DNA from: an uncultured Clostridia bacterium
GTDB lineage: Bacteria > Bacillota > Clostridia > Lachnospirales > Anaerotignaceae
NCBI GenBank assembly: GCA_944377425.1
Contig: CALWEX010000012.1
Span: 1-64,000 of the forward strand
Length of the DNA: 64,000 nucleotides
Direction: 5' to 3'
Below, one piece after another: positions 50,409-58,149 of the stretch. A program made the position numbers and the translations under genes. Positions within the stretch are counted from its first letter, which is position 1. Each line of letters begins with the position of its first letter. The notes beneath the pieces are model-generated. The model was not told the DNA's origin and searched no databases. It was given only the letters and a program-made list of their open reading frames with translations.

Positions 50409-50463
50409 TTGTAAATAAATCATATTGCTAATTATAAACAAAACTGGTACACTACACACCAGT
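50409..50463 (+). promoter_or_regulatory. Promoter and operator of second GntR gene
   Basis: TTGTAA (50409-50414) and TATAAA (50433-50438) form a weak promoter. ACTGGT (50443-50448) and ACCAGT (50458-50463) are perfect inverted arms over the predicted start of transcription. The core TGGTACACTACACACCA matches the site before the dehydratase gene in 13 of 17 positions. Confidence 0.68.
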
Positions 50464-50475
50464 AGGAGGGGTATT

Positions 50476-51129
50476 ATGTTTGTAAAATCGACATTTAAAG
50501 AACAGGCTTATGAATACCTGCTTAATTTAATAGTTAATAATCAGCTTGAAGTAGATAAGGTGTATTCTGAAAGGCATTTTGCTGAAATAATGGGAATTTC
50601 AAGAACACCTGTAAGGGAAGCAATACTTCAGCTGCAAAAAGAAGGCTATATTGTAATACAGTCAAATAAAGGAATAAAAGTTAAAGAAATTTCACAAAAT
50701 GAGATGCACGAAATACTTCAAATGCGAATGGCTATAGAAGGCTTTTGTGCTCTTTATGCCGCCGAAAATATAACATCTCATAAAGGGCAGGAGCTTTGCC
50801 AGAGCATGCGCTATTTTTTGGATAGTGAAGAAGAAATGCTGAATAAAGAAGGCATACAGGAAGAATTTATAAAAAACGATTTGCGCTTTCACTTATCTAT
50901 TATAGATTTTTGCGGCAATAGCAGAATGAAAGAATCAATAGTTAATTTAAGAAATCAAATAAGCCGTATTGGCCTTCAGTCTTTTTATAAAAAAGACAGA
51001 ATTATACAAACACATAAAGAGCATTTAAGTATATATGAAGCCATAAAAAGTGGCAACGCAAAAATGGCATTTTTAGATATAAAAGAACATCTGCTTAGCT
51101 GTGAGGAAATTTTAAAAGCCCGAGAATAA
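50476..51129 (+). CDS. GntR-family regulator (FCD type), second copy
   Basis: This 217-aa FCD-type GntR regulator starts at ATG 50476 after AGGAGGGG. The HTH region SERHFAEIMGISRTPVREAILQLQKEG (about 34-60) is nearly that of the first copy, and the FCD domain keeps Asp/His in NDLRFHLSIID. An inverted repeat sits over its own transcription start and a close relative sits 20 bp before the enolase-superfamily gene downstream. This argues that it represses itself and that gene until a sugar acid or breakdown product binds. A terminator overlaps its stop codon. Confidence 0.92.
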   Translation: MFVKSTFKEQAYEYLLNLIVNNQLEVDKVYSERHFAEIMGISRTPVREAILQLQKEGYIVIQSNKGIKVKEISQNEMHEILQMRMAIEGFCALYAAENITSHKGQELCQSMRYFLDSEEEMLNKEGIQEEFIKNDLRFHLSIIDFCGNSRMKESIVNLRNQISRIGLQSFYKKDRIIQTHKEHLSIYEAIKSGNAKMAFLDIKEHLLSCEEILKARE

Positions 51130-51157
51130 ACAGGAATTAATATTTCGGGTATTTTTT
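51119..51157 (+). terminator. Terminator overlapping second GntR stop
   Basis: CCCGAGA (51119-51125) pairs with TTTCGGG (51143-51149), with one G-T pair, followed by TATTTTTT. Confidence 0.6.
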
Positions 51158-51163
51158 AACATA

Positions 51164-51184
51164 ACTGGTATGCCACATACCAAT
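51164..51184. promoter_or_regulatory. GntR operator before the dehydratase gene
   Basis: TGGTATG (51166-51172), CCA, CATACCA (51176-51182): perfect 7-bp arms. It is related to the site over the GntR promoter, and it lies just before AGGAGGAG of the dehydratase, so binding would block transcription. Confidence 0.7.
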
Positions 51185-51202
51185 ATTAAAGGAGGAGTTT
51201 AA

Positions 51203-52420
51203 ATGAAAATTACGGCTGTTGAAACAATTCAGCTTCCGGCACATCCAAGGCATTTGTGGGTTATGGTACATACTGATGAAGGCATAACGGGTATAGGCGA
51301 GGCTACAGACAAAGTTGAGCTTACAAAAACAGCGGTGCATAATTTCTGTGCCGAAATAATTTTAGGTGAAAATCCTTTAAATAACGAAAAGCTTTGGGCT
51401 ATGATGTATGATAGCGCTAACTACACAGGTTATATGGGTGCAGAAATGCGTGCAATGGGTGCTATAGATATGGCGCTTTGGGATATAAAGGGAAAAGCCG
51501 CAAACATGCCGGTTTATAACCTTTTAGGCGGCAAAACACAGGAAAGCCTTAAAGTATATAACACATGTATTAGTTACGGAAATATAAGAGATAGAGAATG
51601 GTTTATGGAAGATGCGGGAGAGCTGGCAAAAGACCTTTTAAAAAGCGGTATCACAGCTATGAAAATTTGGCCTTTAGACAGTCTTTCAACTAAATATAAT
51701 GGCCAGTATGTAACAAGAGAGGATATACGCCGGGGCCTTCTGCCATTTAAAAAGATACGTGACGCCGTAGGGGATAAAATGGAAATAGCCCTTGAGTGCC
51801 ACTCAAGATGGAATCTTCCAATGGCAGTACGTGTGGCAGAAGAAGTTGAGCAGTATGACCCTATGTGGTTTGAAGACCCTATACCAGTTGACAATATAAC
51901 ATGTTTTGCAAATTTAAGGAAAAAAACAAAGCTTCCTATACTTGCCAGCGAAAGACTTGTTACTAAATATCAGTTTAGAGAGCTTTTTGAAAAAGACGCC
52001 TGTGATATTGCCATGTTTGATGTAAGCTACTGCGGCGGAATTACAGAGTGCAAAAAAATAGCCGGTATGGCAGATGCTTACCACCTGCCAGTTACAACCC
52101 ATAACTGTGGTTCACCTGTTATGACTATGGTTGTTGCTCATCTTATGATAAGCTGTCCTAACACAAATGGTATTGAAACAGTGCGTTCACTTTATAAAAC
52201 ATTTGATATAACAGATAATGGAGTTGATATACGCGACGGACATATTTACTTAAGCGATAGGCCGGGTCTTGGCATTAATTTAAAAGACGAGGTTTATAAT
52301 GCCAAGGATACAATACATACAATTACTAAAGAAGCACGCCATGACCAGATGTTTGCTGTAACTGGTGACCCTTGGGCTCAGTCACCGGGCGATGATAAAG
52401 CAGGCGTTATACAGGCATAA
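51203..52420 (+). CDS. Enolase-superfamily (mandelate racemase group) sugar-acid dehydratase
   Basis: This member of the mandelate racemase/muconate lactonizing family has 405 aa. The N-terminal capping domain (about 1-115) is followed by a TIM-barrel. Likely active-site parts are AMKIWPL (about 150, base Lys), metal ligands in LECHSRWN (about 196), WFEDPI (about 220) and ASERL (about 246), and the His in TTHNCGSP (about 296). These fit an acid-sugar dehydratase; the first ligand position is Glu rather than the commoner Asp. ATG 51203 follows AAAGGAGGAG. It is a single-gene transcript under the GntR operator. Substrate candidates such as galactonate, mannonate or gluconate cannot be separated by eye. 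Confidence 0.87.
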   Translation: MKITAVETIQLPAHPRHLWVMVHTDEGITGIGEATDKVELTKTAVHNFCAEIILGENPLNNEKLWAMMYDSANYTGYMGAEMRAMGAIDMALWDIKGKAANMPVYNLLGGKTQESLKVYNTCISYGNIRDREWFMEDAGELAKDLLKSGITAMKIWPLDSLSTKYNGQYVTREDIRRGLLPFKKIRDAVGDKMEIALECHSRWNLPMAVRVAEEVEQYDPMWFEDPIPVDNITCFANLRKKTKLPILASERLVTKYQFRELFEKDACDIAMFDVSYCGGITECKKIAGMADAYHLPVTTHNCGSPVMTMVVAHLMISCPNTNGIETVRSLYKTFDITDNGVDIRDGHIYLSDRPGLGINLKDEVYNAKDTIHTITKEARHDQMFAVTGDPWAQSPGDDKAGVIQA

Positions 52421-52445
52421 AACTAAATAAATATATATTATTTAT

Positions 52446-52475
52446 AAAGCCGTGATTTTTTCACGGCTTTGTTTG
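52446..52475. terminator. Terminator after dehydratase
   Basis: AAAGCCGTGA (52446-52455) and TCACGGCTTT (52461-52470) are perfect arms; T-rich DNA follows. Confidence 0.8.
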
Positions 52476-52490
52476 CGTTTTATAAATAAA

Positions 52491-52519
52491 TTGACTTTTC
52501 ATACGGTGTTATGTAAAAT
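52491..52519 (+). promoter_or_regulatory. Promoter of the 66-aa membrane protein gene
   Basis: TTGACT (52491-52496), 17 bp, TAAAAT (52514-52519), about 44 bp before the ATG. Confidence 0.65.
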
Positions 52520-52562
52520 AATATTAGTGGCAGTTGTTTGTGTGTTTTGGAGGGGATATTTA

Positions 52563-52763
52563 ATGGATGATAAAGAATTTAAAAGAATGAATTTATATAA
52601 CAATAGAGTAAATGAAGAAAACCGCGAAAAATATAATAAATATAAAGTAAATAAAGACGAAAAAGAACCTAAAACAGCTATTTGGTGGGCAATAATGCTT
52701 TTCTGCATTGTTTATGGCATACAGGTTGTATATAACAATATACTTCTTAACGGCGGTTTATAA
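52563..52763 (+). CDS. Small C-tail-anchored membrane protein, 66 aa
   Basis: I do not recognise this protein. ATG 52563 is preceded by GGAGGGG and by a good promoter; longer in-frame forms would start upstream of the promoter. The first 37 residues are highly charged (DDKEFKRMN, then RVNEENREKYNKYKVNKDEKE), followed by one membrane helix (about 39-59) with an aromatic start (AIWWAIMLF) and a short GGL end. This gives a cytoplasmic charged tail and one membrane span. It stands alone between two terminators. Similar tiny one-helix proteins often modulate membrane enzymes, but none is adjacent. Confidence 0.7.
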   Translation: MDDKEFKRMNLYNNRVNEENREKYNKYKVNKDEKEPKTAIWWAIMLFCIVYGIQVVYNNILLNGGL

Positions 52764-52790
52764 TTTTAAGTATTCTACCACAAAAAAATT

Positions 52791-52830
52791 ATCGGGTTTA
52801 AAGCAATAAACTTTAAACCCGATTTTTTAG
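52791..52830. terminator. Bidirectional terminator
   Basis: ATCGGGTTTAAAG (52791-52803) pairs with CTTTAAACCCGAT (52811-52823); A-run before, T-run after. Confidence 0.88.
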
Positions 52831-53735
52831 TGTTTTTTTATGATACTTATTTGGCTTTTAATATTTTTAACTATGGCATTAAGAGGGTTTTCAAGGCCGG
52901 CTTTTATAAAGGCTTGTGTGTAGTTAAGTCCCGGCATGGCGTTTGCCTCGCAGAATACAAGCTCCCCGTTTTTATCAGTTAAAAAATCAACACTTCCCAG
53001 ATTAATATTAAGCAGTGCTGTTATGCTTTCGGCGGCTTTAATTTCTTCAGGCTTAGGAGTATAAGGAATTATTTCTCCGCCTTTTGCCACATTAGATAAA
53101 AAGCTTTCGCTGTTTTGGCGTATAAAAGAAACTATATACTTTCCGCCGCAGACTATAAAACGTATGTCGCGTCCTTTTGAAGAACGTATATATTTTTGAA
53201 GCATTGTGCTATCGCCATATTTTTCTTTAAATTCATTTGATTTTTTAATGGCTTCTTCCGCACTTTGGCAAAGCTCAACGCCTATACCCTTGCTGCCGTT
53301 AAGTATTTTAATTATACATGGAAAAGACATTTTTTCTTTTATAAACTCCGCTGTTGTATTTGGGCTTAAAAGCAATGAGTCTGGTATTTTAATATTAGGC
53401 AGGTTTTGGCTTATTTTAAGCATAGCCTTTAATTTGTCCCGGGCATCAATTATGCAGTCAGCGGTATTTATGCATAAAACGCCCATGCTTTCAAAATATC
53501 TTGTAACGTATAAGTTATAATCATTCATGTTGCCGAAGTATGCCGATATAACAGCATCAGGCAGAGGGCATTTTTGTCCGTTTACAGATATTTGACCATT
53601 AAATGGGTATGAAATATCTATTGTGTCTGTCATTACTTTTTTTAGTTTAATGCCGTTTTTCTCAAAGGCATCGCAGAAAATGTCTATGTCTTTAAGAGCG
53701 GCGCTTTTTTCACCTAAGAGCAGATAAATTTCCAT
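52827..53735 (-). CDS. RimK-type ATP-grasp ligase
   Basis: This ATP-grasp ligase has 302 aa. I start it at ATG 53735 on the minus strand, after GGAGGT; an ATG 33 nt earlier lacks a site. The central ATP-grasp part has FPCIIKILNGSKGIGVELCQSAEEA (about 143-167) and MLQKYIRSSKGRDIRFIVCGGKYI (about 182-205). The metal ligands are in NLGSVDFLTDKNGELVFCEANAMPG (about 253-277; Asp, Glu and Asn). The RimK/LysX group adds amino acids to a carboxylate (glutamate tails, LysW, coenzyme F420). The acceptor is unknown. It is divergent from a GH3-type acyl-amide ligase with about 130 bp between their starts. Confidence 0.87.
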   Translation of the reverse strand: MEIYLLLGEKSAALKDIDIFCDAFEKNGIKLKKVMTDTIDISYPFNGQISVNGQKCPLPDAVISAYFGNMNDYNLYVTRYFESMGVLCINTADCIIDARDKLKAMLKISQNLPNIKIPDSLLLSPNTTAEFIKEKMSFPCIIKILNGSKGIGVELCQSAEEAIKKSNEFKEKYGDSTMLQKYIRSSKGRDIRFIVCGGKYIVSFIRQNSESFLSNVAKGGEIIPYTPKPEEIKAAESITALLNINLGSVDFLTDKNGELVFCEANAMPGLNYTQAFIKAGLENPLNAIVKNIKSQISIIKKH

Positions 53736-53843
53736 AGTTAACCTCCATTTATAATATGATTTTATCATTATGAAACAGACAGTAAAGTTCTAAATTGTAT
53801 ACAATATGTATTTCCCGTTGCAAAGGGCAAATCTGTATTGTAT

Positions 53844-53849
53844 TATAAT
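53844..53849 (+). promoter_or_regulatory. -10 box of the GH3 gene
   Basis: A perfect TATAAT 20 bp before the TTG start. The -35 box is unclear: TTGCAA at 53818-53823 is 20 bp away. With so little space, the ribosome site AAAGGAG lies close to the 5' end of the message. Confidence 0.4.
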
Positions 53850-53869
53850 CGCAAAAGGAGTTGCTTATA

Positions 53870-55534
53870 TTGACTGCGACAAAAGAAATTTTAAATAAAA
53901 CAATAGAAAAAGGCAATAAGGGATTAGAGGCGCTTTTAAATGCTTCTTATGAAGGCTATGATGTAAATGAAAAACTGCTTTTTAAGCTTTTTCAGGAAAA
54001 TAAAAATACAGAATTTGGGAAGAAATACGGTTTTGATACAATTACAACTGTTGAGGAGTATCAAAAAAGAGTGCCTTTAAGCGCTTACAGCGACTATGAG
54101 GAATATATAAACCGAATTGAAAACGGCGAAAAAAACATAATTACATCACGAGATATAGAGCACTTTGCTTTAAGTTCCGGCAGCAGCGGAAAACCAAAAA
54201 AAGTGCCTATGTGCCGTGAAGCAGCAGATTTATTTGCTCTTTATACCCATGGGGCGTGCTTTGCCGTAATGGATAGGGAATTAAAAAAAAGCTGGGTTAA
54301 GGGCAGAGGTGTTTCGTTAACTGAAATACGGTTTAAAACACAAGACAACGGTTTTACATACGGCGCCGTTTCAGGTAAAGTACGTGAAAGAAACAAAGCC
54401 TATGAAAATTATGTTTATACTACACCTCTTTGTGTTACCTATCCAAAGCATGATATGGATTTTATGTACATGCATTTAAGGTTTGCCCTTATGGAAAAGG
54501 ATTTATCTTATATTACATGTACATTTATGACAGCGGCTTATGATATAATGCGGTATTTTGAAAACAACTGGCAAATGCTTGTTGAGGACATAAAAAACGG
54601 TACAATTAACGAAAAAATTAATGTGCCAAAAAGTGTAAAAAATGAGCTGACACTTGAAAAAATGCCTCAAAGAGCAGAAGAAATAGAAAAAGAATGTCTA
54701 AAAGGCTTTGAGGGCATTATAAAACGCATTTGGCCTAATGTTGCTTTTGTATTTGGTATAGGCAGTGAAAGCTTTAAAATTTATACCGAAAGGCTAAGAT
54801 ATTTTTTAGGCGGCATAAAGGTACACTACAGCGTTTTTTCAGCGTCGGAAGGTATATTTGCCTGCCCTGTAGAGTCCGAAAGCGACGAAATGGTGCTTAT
54901 ACCTTTTAGTGCGTTTTATGAGTTTAAAGACATTAAAACAGGTGAAATTGTTACACTGGATAAAGTTGTTAAAGGCAGACGTTATGAGTTTATAATAACC
55001 AATTTATCGGGATTTTACCGCTATAGAATGATGGATATTGTGGAAGTAACGGGCTTTTATAATAAACTGCCTAAAATACGTTTTGTTTACAGACTTAATC
55101 AGGTACTTAACATAGCTGGTGAAAAAACAAACGACAGCACAATGAAGGACGTTATTATTAATTTTGAGAAAAAAACAGGCATTAAAACAAAGGAATATAC
55201 AGTTTATGCCGATAAAAATTCATCACCAGGCAGGTATGTGGTTTTTGCCGAGTACGACAAAGAAATATCAGCAGAAAACGCCGAAAAATACTCTTCGGTT
55301 ATAGAAAAAATACTTTGTGGTTTTAACTCGTCTTATGCCGAAAAAATACGCCTTGGAAAGCTTCAAAGTCTTGTACTTGTACCTTTGCAGCAGGGTTCAT
55401 ACAGCGACTATGTTAAAATGATGAGTAAAAAAGGTGTTTCTGTAAACCAGTTAAAGCCGGTTAGAGTAGCCGACAGCGACGAAAAGGCCGAATTTTTTAT
55501 AAACCATATGGCCCATGGCCATAGTTTTGCTTAA
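53870..55534 (+). CDS. GH3-family acyl-acid amido synthetase-like protein
   Basis: This 554-aa protein belongs to the GH3 (auxin-responsive) branch of adenylate-forming enzymes. The start is TTG 53870, nine bases after AAAGGAG. The ATP motif I is LSSGSSGKPKKVPM (about 103-116), motif II is YSVFSASEGIFACP (about 319-332), and motif III YRYRMMDIVEVTGF with the later LNQVLNIAGEKTND (about 422-435) matches the GH3 C-terminal hinge. Plant GH3 enzymes join jasmonate, auxin or benzoates to amino acids. Bacterial members have few known substrates. The length is in the family range. It is divergent from an ATP-grasp ligase gene, which also forms amide bonds. Confidence 0.85.
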   Translation: MTATKEILNKTIEKGNKGLEALLNASYEGYDVNEKLLFKLFQENKNTEFGKKYGFDTITTVEEYQKRVPLSAYSDYEEYINRIENGEKNIITSRDIEHFALSSGSSGKPKKVPMCREAADLFALYTHGACFAVMDRELKKSWVKGRGVSLTEIRFKTQDNGFTYGAVSGKVRERNKAYENYVYTTPLCVTYPKHDMDFMYMHLRFALMEKDLSYITCTFMTAAYDIMRYFENNWQMLVEDIKNGTINEKINVPKSVKNELTLEKMPQRAEEIEKECLKGFEGIIKRIWPNVAFVFGIGSESFKIYTERLRYFLGGIKVHYSVFSASEGIFACPVESESDEMVLIPFSAFYEFKDIKTGEIVTLDKVVKGRRYEFIITNLSGFYRYRMMDIVEVTGFYNKLPKIRFVYRLNQVLNIAGEKTNDSTMKDVIINFEKKTGIKTKEYTVYADKNSSPGRYVVFAEYDKEISAENAEKYSSVIEKILCGFNSSYAEKIRLGKLQSLVLVPLQQGSYSDYVKMMSKKGVSVNQLKPVRVADSDEKAEFFINHMAHGHSFA

Positions 55535-55588
55535 GGCTGACCTTGACGCACTGGCTTTTAGGGTGTTATACTTGTTTTTAATTAAATA

Positions 55589-55631
55589 AGACAGTTCGTT
55601 TGTACCATCCTGTCTATAAATAAAACCAGGG
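55589..55631 (+). promoter_or_regulatory. preQ1 class I riboswitch
   Basis: AGACAG (55589-55594) pairs with CTGTCT (55610-55615), enclosing a loop TTCGTTTGTACCATC. An A-rich tail, ATAAATAAAACCAGG (55617-55631), follows, whose GG can pair with CC of the loop. This is the small H-type pseudoknot of preQ1-I. A terminator lies 25 nt further on and queD follows. Confidence 0.85.
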
Positions 55632-55656
55632 CTGAATACAAAACGATTTTTATTCT

Positions 55657-55685
55657 GCTCCGAATTATTTTCGGAGCTTTTTTGT
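55657..55685 (+). terminator. preQ1-controlled terminator
   Basis: GCTCCGAA (55657-55664) pairs with TTCGGAGC (55670-55677) and is followed by six T's. It stands between the preQ1 aptamer and queD. Confidence 0.88.
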
Positions 55686-55703
55686 TACGGAAAGGAGTCA
55701 AAA

Positions 55704-56123
55704 ATGTATACTATCAAAACAAAACAAAGCTTCGACTCAGCACATTTTCTTAAAGACTATAACGGCAAGTGTGCCAATATCCATGGCCATAGATGGACAG
55801 TTGAAGCAGAAATATATTCTCAAACAATACAAAATGAAGGCGCTTTCAGGGGTATGATTGTGGATTTTGGCGATTTAAAACATGATTTAAAAGAAATAGC
55901 CGACTATCTTGACCATAGCCTTATTATAGAGCGCGGCTCTTTAAAGCAAAACACACTTAATGCGCTTTTAGATGAAAATTTCAGGGTTATAGAGCTGGAT
56001 TTCAGGCCTACAGCAGAAAACTTGGCTAAATACATATTTGATAAAATGACTGAAAAAGGCTATAAAGTAAGAATGACAGCTGTGTACGAAACGCCGGATA
56101 ATATGGCATCGTATTTCGGCTGA
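55704..56123 (+). CDS. queD: 6-carboxy-5,6,7,8-tetrahydropterin synthase
   Basis: This 139-aa enzyme makes 6-carboxytetrahydropterin from dihydroneopterin triphosphate, the second step to queuosine. Zinc ligands are the His in FDSAHFL (about 14) and in NIHGHRW (about 28-30), and the catalytic Cys precedes them in GKCANIHG. ATG 55704 follows AAAGGAG. It heads the queD-queE-folE-queC operon, directly behind a preQ1 riboswitch. The length is the usual QueD range and there is no sign of the larger PTPS forms. Confidence 0.95.
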   Translation: MYTIKTKQSFDSAHFLKDYNGKCANIHGHRWTVEAEIYSQTIQNEGAFRGMIVDFGDLKHDLKEIADYLDHSLIIERGSLKQNTLNALLDENFRVIELDFRPTAENLAKYIFDKMTEKGYKVRMTAVYETPDNMASYFG

Positions 56124-56137
56124 AAGCAGGTGTTTTA

Positions 56138-56806
56138 ATGAGTAATTTTAAAGTTGTAGAAATTTTTGAAAGTATAAACGGTGAAGGCGCCAGAGCCGGA
56201 CAGCTGGCTGTTTTTGTGCGTTTTGCTTTCTGTAATTTAAACTGCTCATACTGTGATACAAAGTGGGCAAATGAAGAAAACGCGCCTTATACTTTAATGA
56301 CAACAGACGAAATTTATAACAGAATTAAAGAAACGGGCATTAAAAACATAACATTAACCGGTGGTGAGCCACTTTTAAGAGAAGGTATAAAAGACCTTTT
56401 AGAAAAAATAGCTTCTGATGAGTTTTTAAGCTGTGAGATAGAAACAAACGGCAGTATAGATTTAAAGCAGTTTTGTGACATACCAAACAGGCCATATTTC
56501 ACTATGGACTACAAACTTAAATCTAGTGGTATGGAAGATAAAATGCTCCTTTCAAACTTTGATGTTTTGGATAAAAACGATGTTGTAAAGTTTGTATCTT
56601 CTAACAGAGAAGATTTGCAAAAGGCACTTTATATAATCAAAAAATACGATTTAACGAATAAATGCCGTGTTTATATAAGCCCTGTTTTCGGCAGTATAAA
56701 CCCGGAAGAAATAGTTGATTTTATGAAGGAAAACAAGCTTAATAATGTTAATATGCAGCTTCAGATGCACAAAATTATTTGGGACCCGGATAAGCGGGGA
56801 GTTTAA
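56138..56806 (+). CDS. queE: 7-carboxy-7-deazaguanine synthase, radical SAM
   Basis: This radical SAM enzyme converts 6-carboxytetrahydropterin to 7-carboxy-7-deazaguanine. It has 222 aa. The cluster motif is FCNLNCSYCDTKW (about 31-43, CxxxCxxC), following the QueE opening FESINGEGARAGQ. The glycine motif is TLTGGEPLLR. ATG 56138 follows AGCAGGTG. It lies 14 bp after queD and 12 bp before folE. The overall shortened radical SAM barrel is normal for QueE. Confidence 0.95.
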   Translation: MSNFKVVEIFESINGEGARAGQLAVFVRFAFCNLNCSYCDTKWANEENAPYTLMTTDEIYNRIKETGIKNITLTGGEPLLREGIKDLLEKIASDEFLSCEIETNGSIDLKQFCDIPNRPYFTMDYKLKSSGMEDKMLLSNFDVLDKNDVVKFVSSNREDLQKALYIIKKYDLTNKCRVYISPVFGSINPEEIVDFMKENKLNNVNMQLQMHKIIWDPDKRGV

Positions 56807-56818
56807 AAAGGTGATATA

Positions 56819-57397
56819 ATGGCAATAGACAAAGAAAAAATAAAAGAACATATTAGGGGGATTATAGAGGCCTTAGGTGATGACCCAAACAGAGAAGGCC
56901 TTATTGATACACCTAAAAGAGTAGCTGAAATGTACGCCGAAGTATTTGAAGGCATGAATTATACCAATGCCGAAATAGCCCAGATGTTTGACAAAACTTT
57001 TGAGGACGATTTAACTTTTTCTCAGGAAAGCAGTGACATGGTAATAGTTAGGGATATAGACATATTCAGCTACTGCGAGCACCATTTGGCGCTTATGTAC
57101 GATATGAAAGTAACTGTAGCATATATGCCAAGGGGTAAGGTTATAGGCTTAAGCAAAATAGCGCGTATTGCTGATATGGTGTCAAAACGCCTTCAACTCC
57201 AGGAGAGAATTGGAACAGATATAGCCGAGATAATAGAAATGGTAACAGGCTCTCAGGATGTGGCTGTGCTTATAGAAGGCTGCCATAGCTGTATGACTGC
57301 AAGGGGAATTAAAAAGACATCGGCTAAAACATATACCAGCGCTTTAAGAGGCCGTTTTGCCGATGATATAGCCCTTCAAATGAGGTTAAGAAAATAA
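56819..57397 (+). CDS. folE: GTP cyclohydrolase I
   Basis: This 192-aa enzyme converts GTP to dihydroneopterin triphosphate, feeding both queuosine and folate. It has the zinc/active-site residues in [15 protein letters not shown] (about 81-95, Cys and His), and [13 protein letters not shown] (about 151-163) with the second Cys. ATG 56819 follows AAAAGGTGA. Placement inside the que operon means its expression follows preQ1 and not folate levels, so a second folate-linked copy or route elsewhere in the genome would be no surprise. Confidence 0.96.
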   Translation: MAIDKEKIKEHIRGIIEALGDDPNREGLIDTPKRVAEMYAEVFEGMNYTNAEIAQMFDKTFEDDLTFSQESSDMVIVRDIDIFSYCEHHLALMYDMKVTVAYMPRGKVIGLSKIARIADMVSKRLQLQERIGTDIAEIIEMVTGSQDVAVLIEGCHSCMTARGIKKTSAKTYTSALRGRFADDIALQMRLRK

Positions 57398-57439
57398 GTA
57401 AATAAAATTAAAAATCAGAAAAAAGGAGGCATAAGTGTT

Positions 57440-58123
57440 ATGGAAAAAGCACTTGTTTTGTTCAGCGGCGGACTTGACAGCAGTACATGCCTTGCCATGG
57501 CCGTGGAAAAATACGGCGCCGAAAATGTAGTTGCTCTTTCTGTGTTTTATGGTCAGAAGCATAAAAAAGAAGTTGAGGCAGCAAAAAAAGTAGCCGATTA
57601 TTATAAAGTCGAAAGACTGACAGTTGATTTAACACAGATTTTTAAATACAGTGACTGTTCACTTCTTGAAGGCTCAAAAAACGAAATACCAGAAAAAAGC
57701 TATGATGAACAGCTTAAAGAAACTGACGGAAAGCCTGTAAGTACTTATGTACCATTTAGAAATGGTCTTTTTATATCAACTGCCGCAAGTGTGGCACTTT
57801 CTAAAGGTTGCAGTGTTATTTATTACGGCGCCCATAGTGACGATGCCGCAGGAAGCGCTTATCCTGACTGCTCAGACGAGTTTAATAATGCTATGGCAGA
57901 TGCTGTGTATATAGGAAGCGGGAAACAGCTTGAAATAAAGGCGCCTTTTGTTAATTTAACAAAGGCTGATATTGTAAAAGAAGGCCTTAGGCTTAAAGTG
58001 CCTTATGAGCTTACATGGAGCTGTTACGAAGGCGGAGATAAGCCATGCGGAAAATGCGGTACATGCATAGATAGGGCAAAAGCCTTTGAAAAGAACGGAG
58101 TAAAAGACCCAGCTTTAAATTAA
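57440..58123 (+). CDS. queC: 7-cyano-7-deazaguanine synthase
   Basis: This 227-aa enzyme turns 7-carboxy-7-deazaguanine into preQ0 using ATP and ammonia. The PP-loop is LFSGGLDSSTCLA (about 7-19). The C-terminal zinc site is CYEGGDKPCGKCGTC (about 194-208). ATG 57440 follows AAAAGGAGGC. It ends the pathway genes of the operon. QueF, which would reduce preQ0 to preQ1, is not in this window. A MATE gene follows at 26 bp on the same strand. Confidence 0.96.
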   Translation: MEKALVLFSGGLDSSTCLAMAVEKYGAENVVALSVFYGQKHKKEVEAAKKVADYYKVERLTVDLTQIFKYSDCSLLEGSKNEIPEKSYDEQLKETDGKPVSTYVPFRNGLFISTAASVALSKGCSVIYYGAHSDDAAGSAYPDCSDEFNNAMADAVYIGSGKQLEIKAPFVNLTKADIVKEGLRLKVPYELTWSCYEGGDKPCGKCGTCIDRAKAFEKNGVKDPALN

Positions 58124-58149
58124 TATCAGTATGTAAGGGGTGTGTATTT

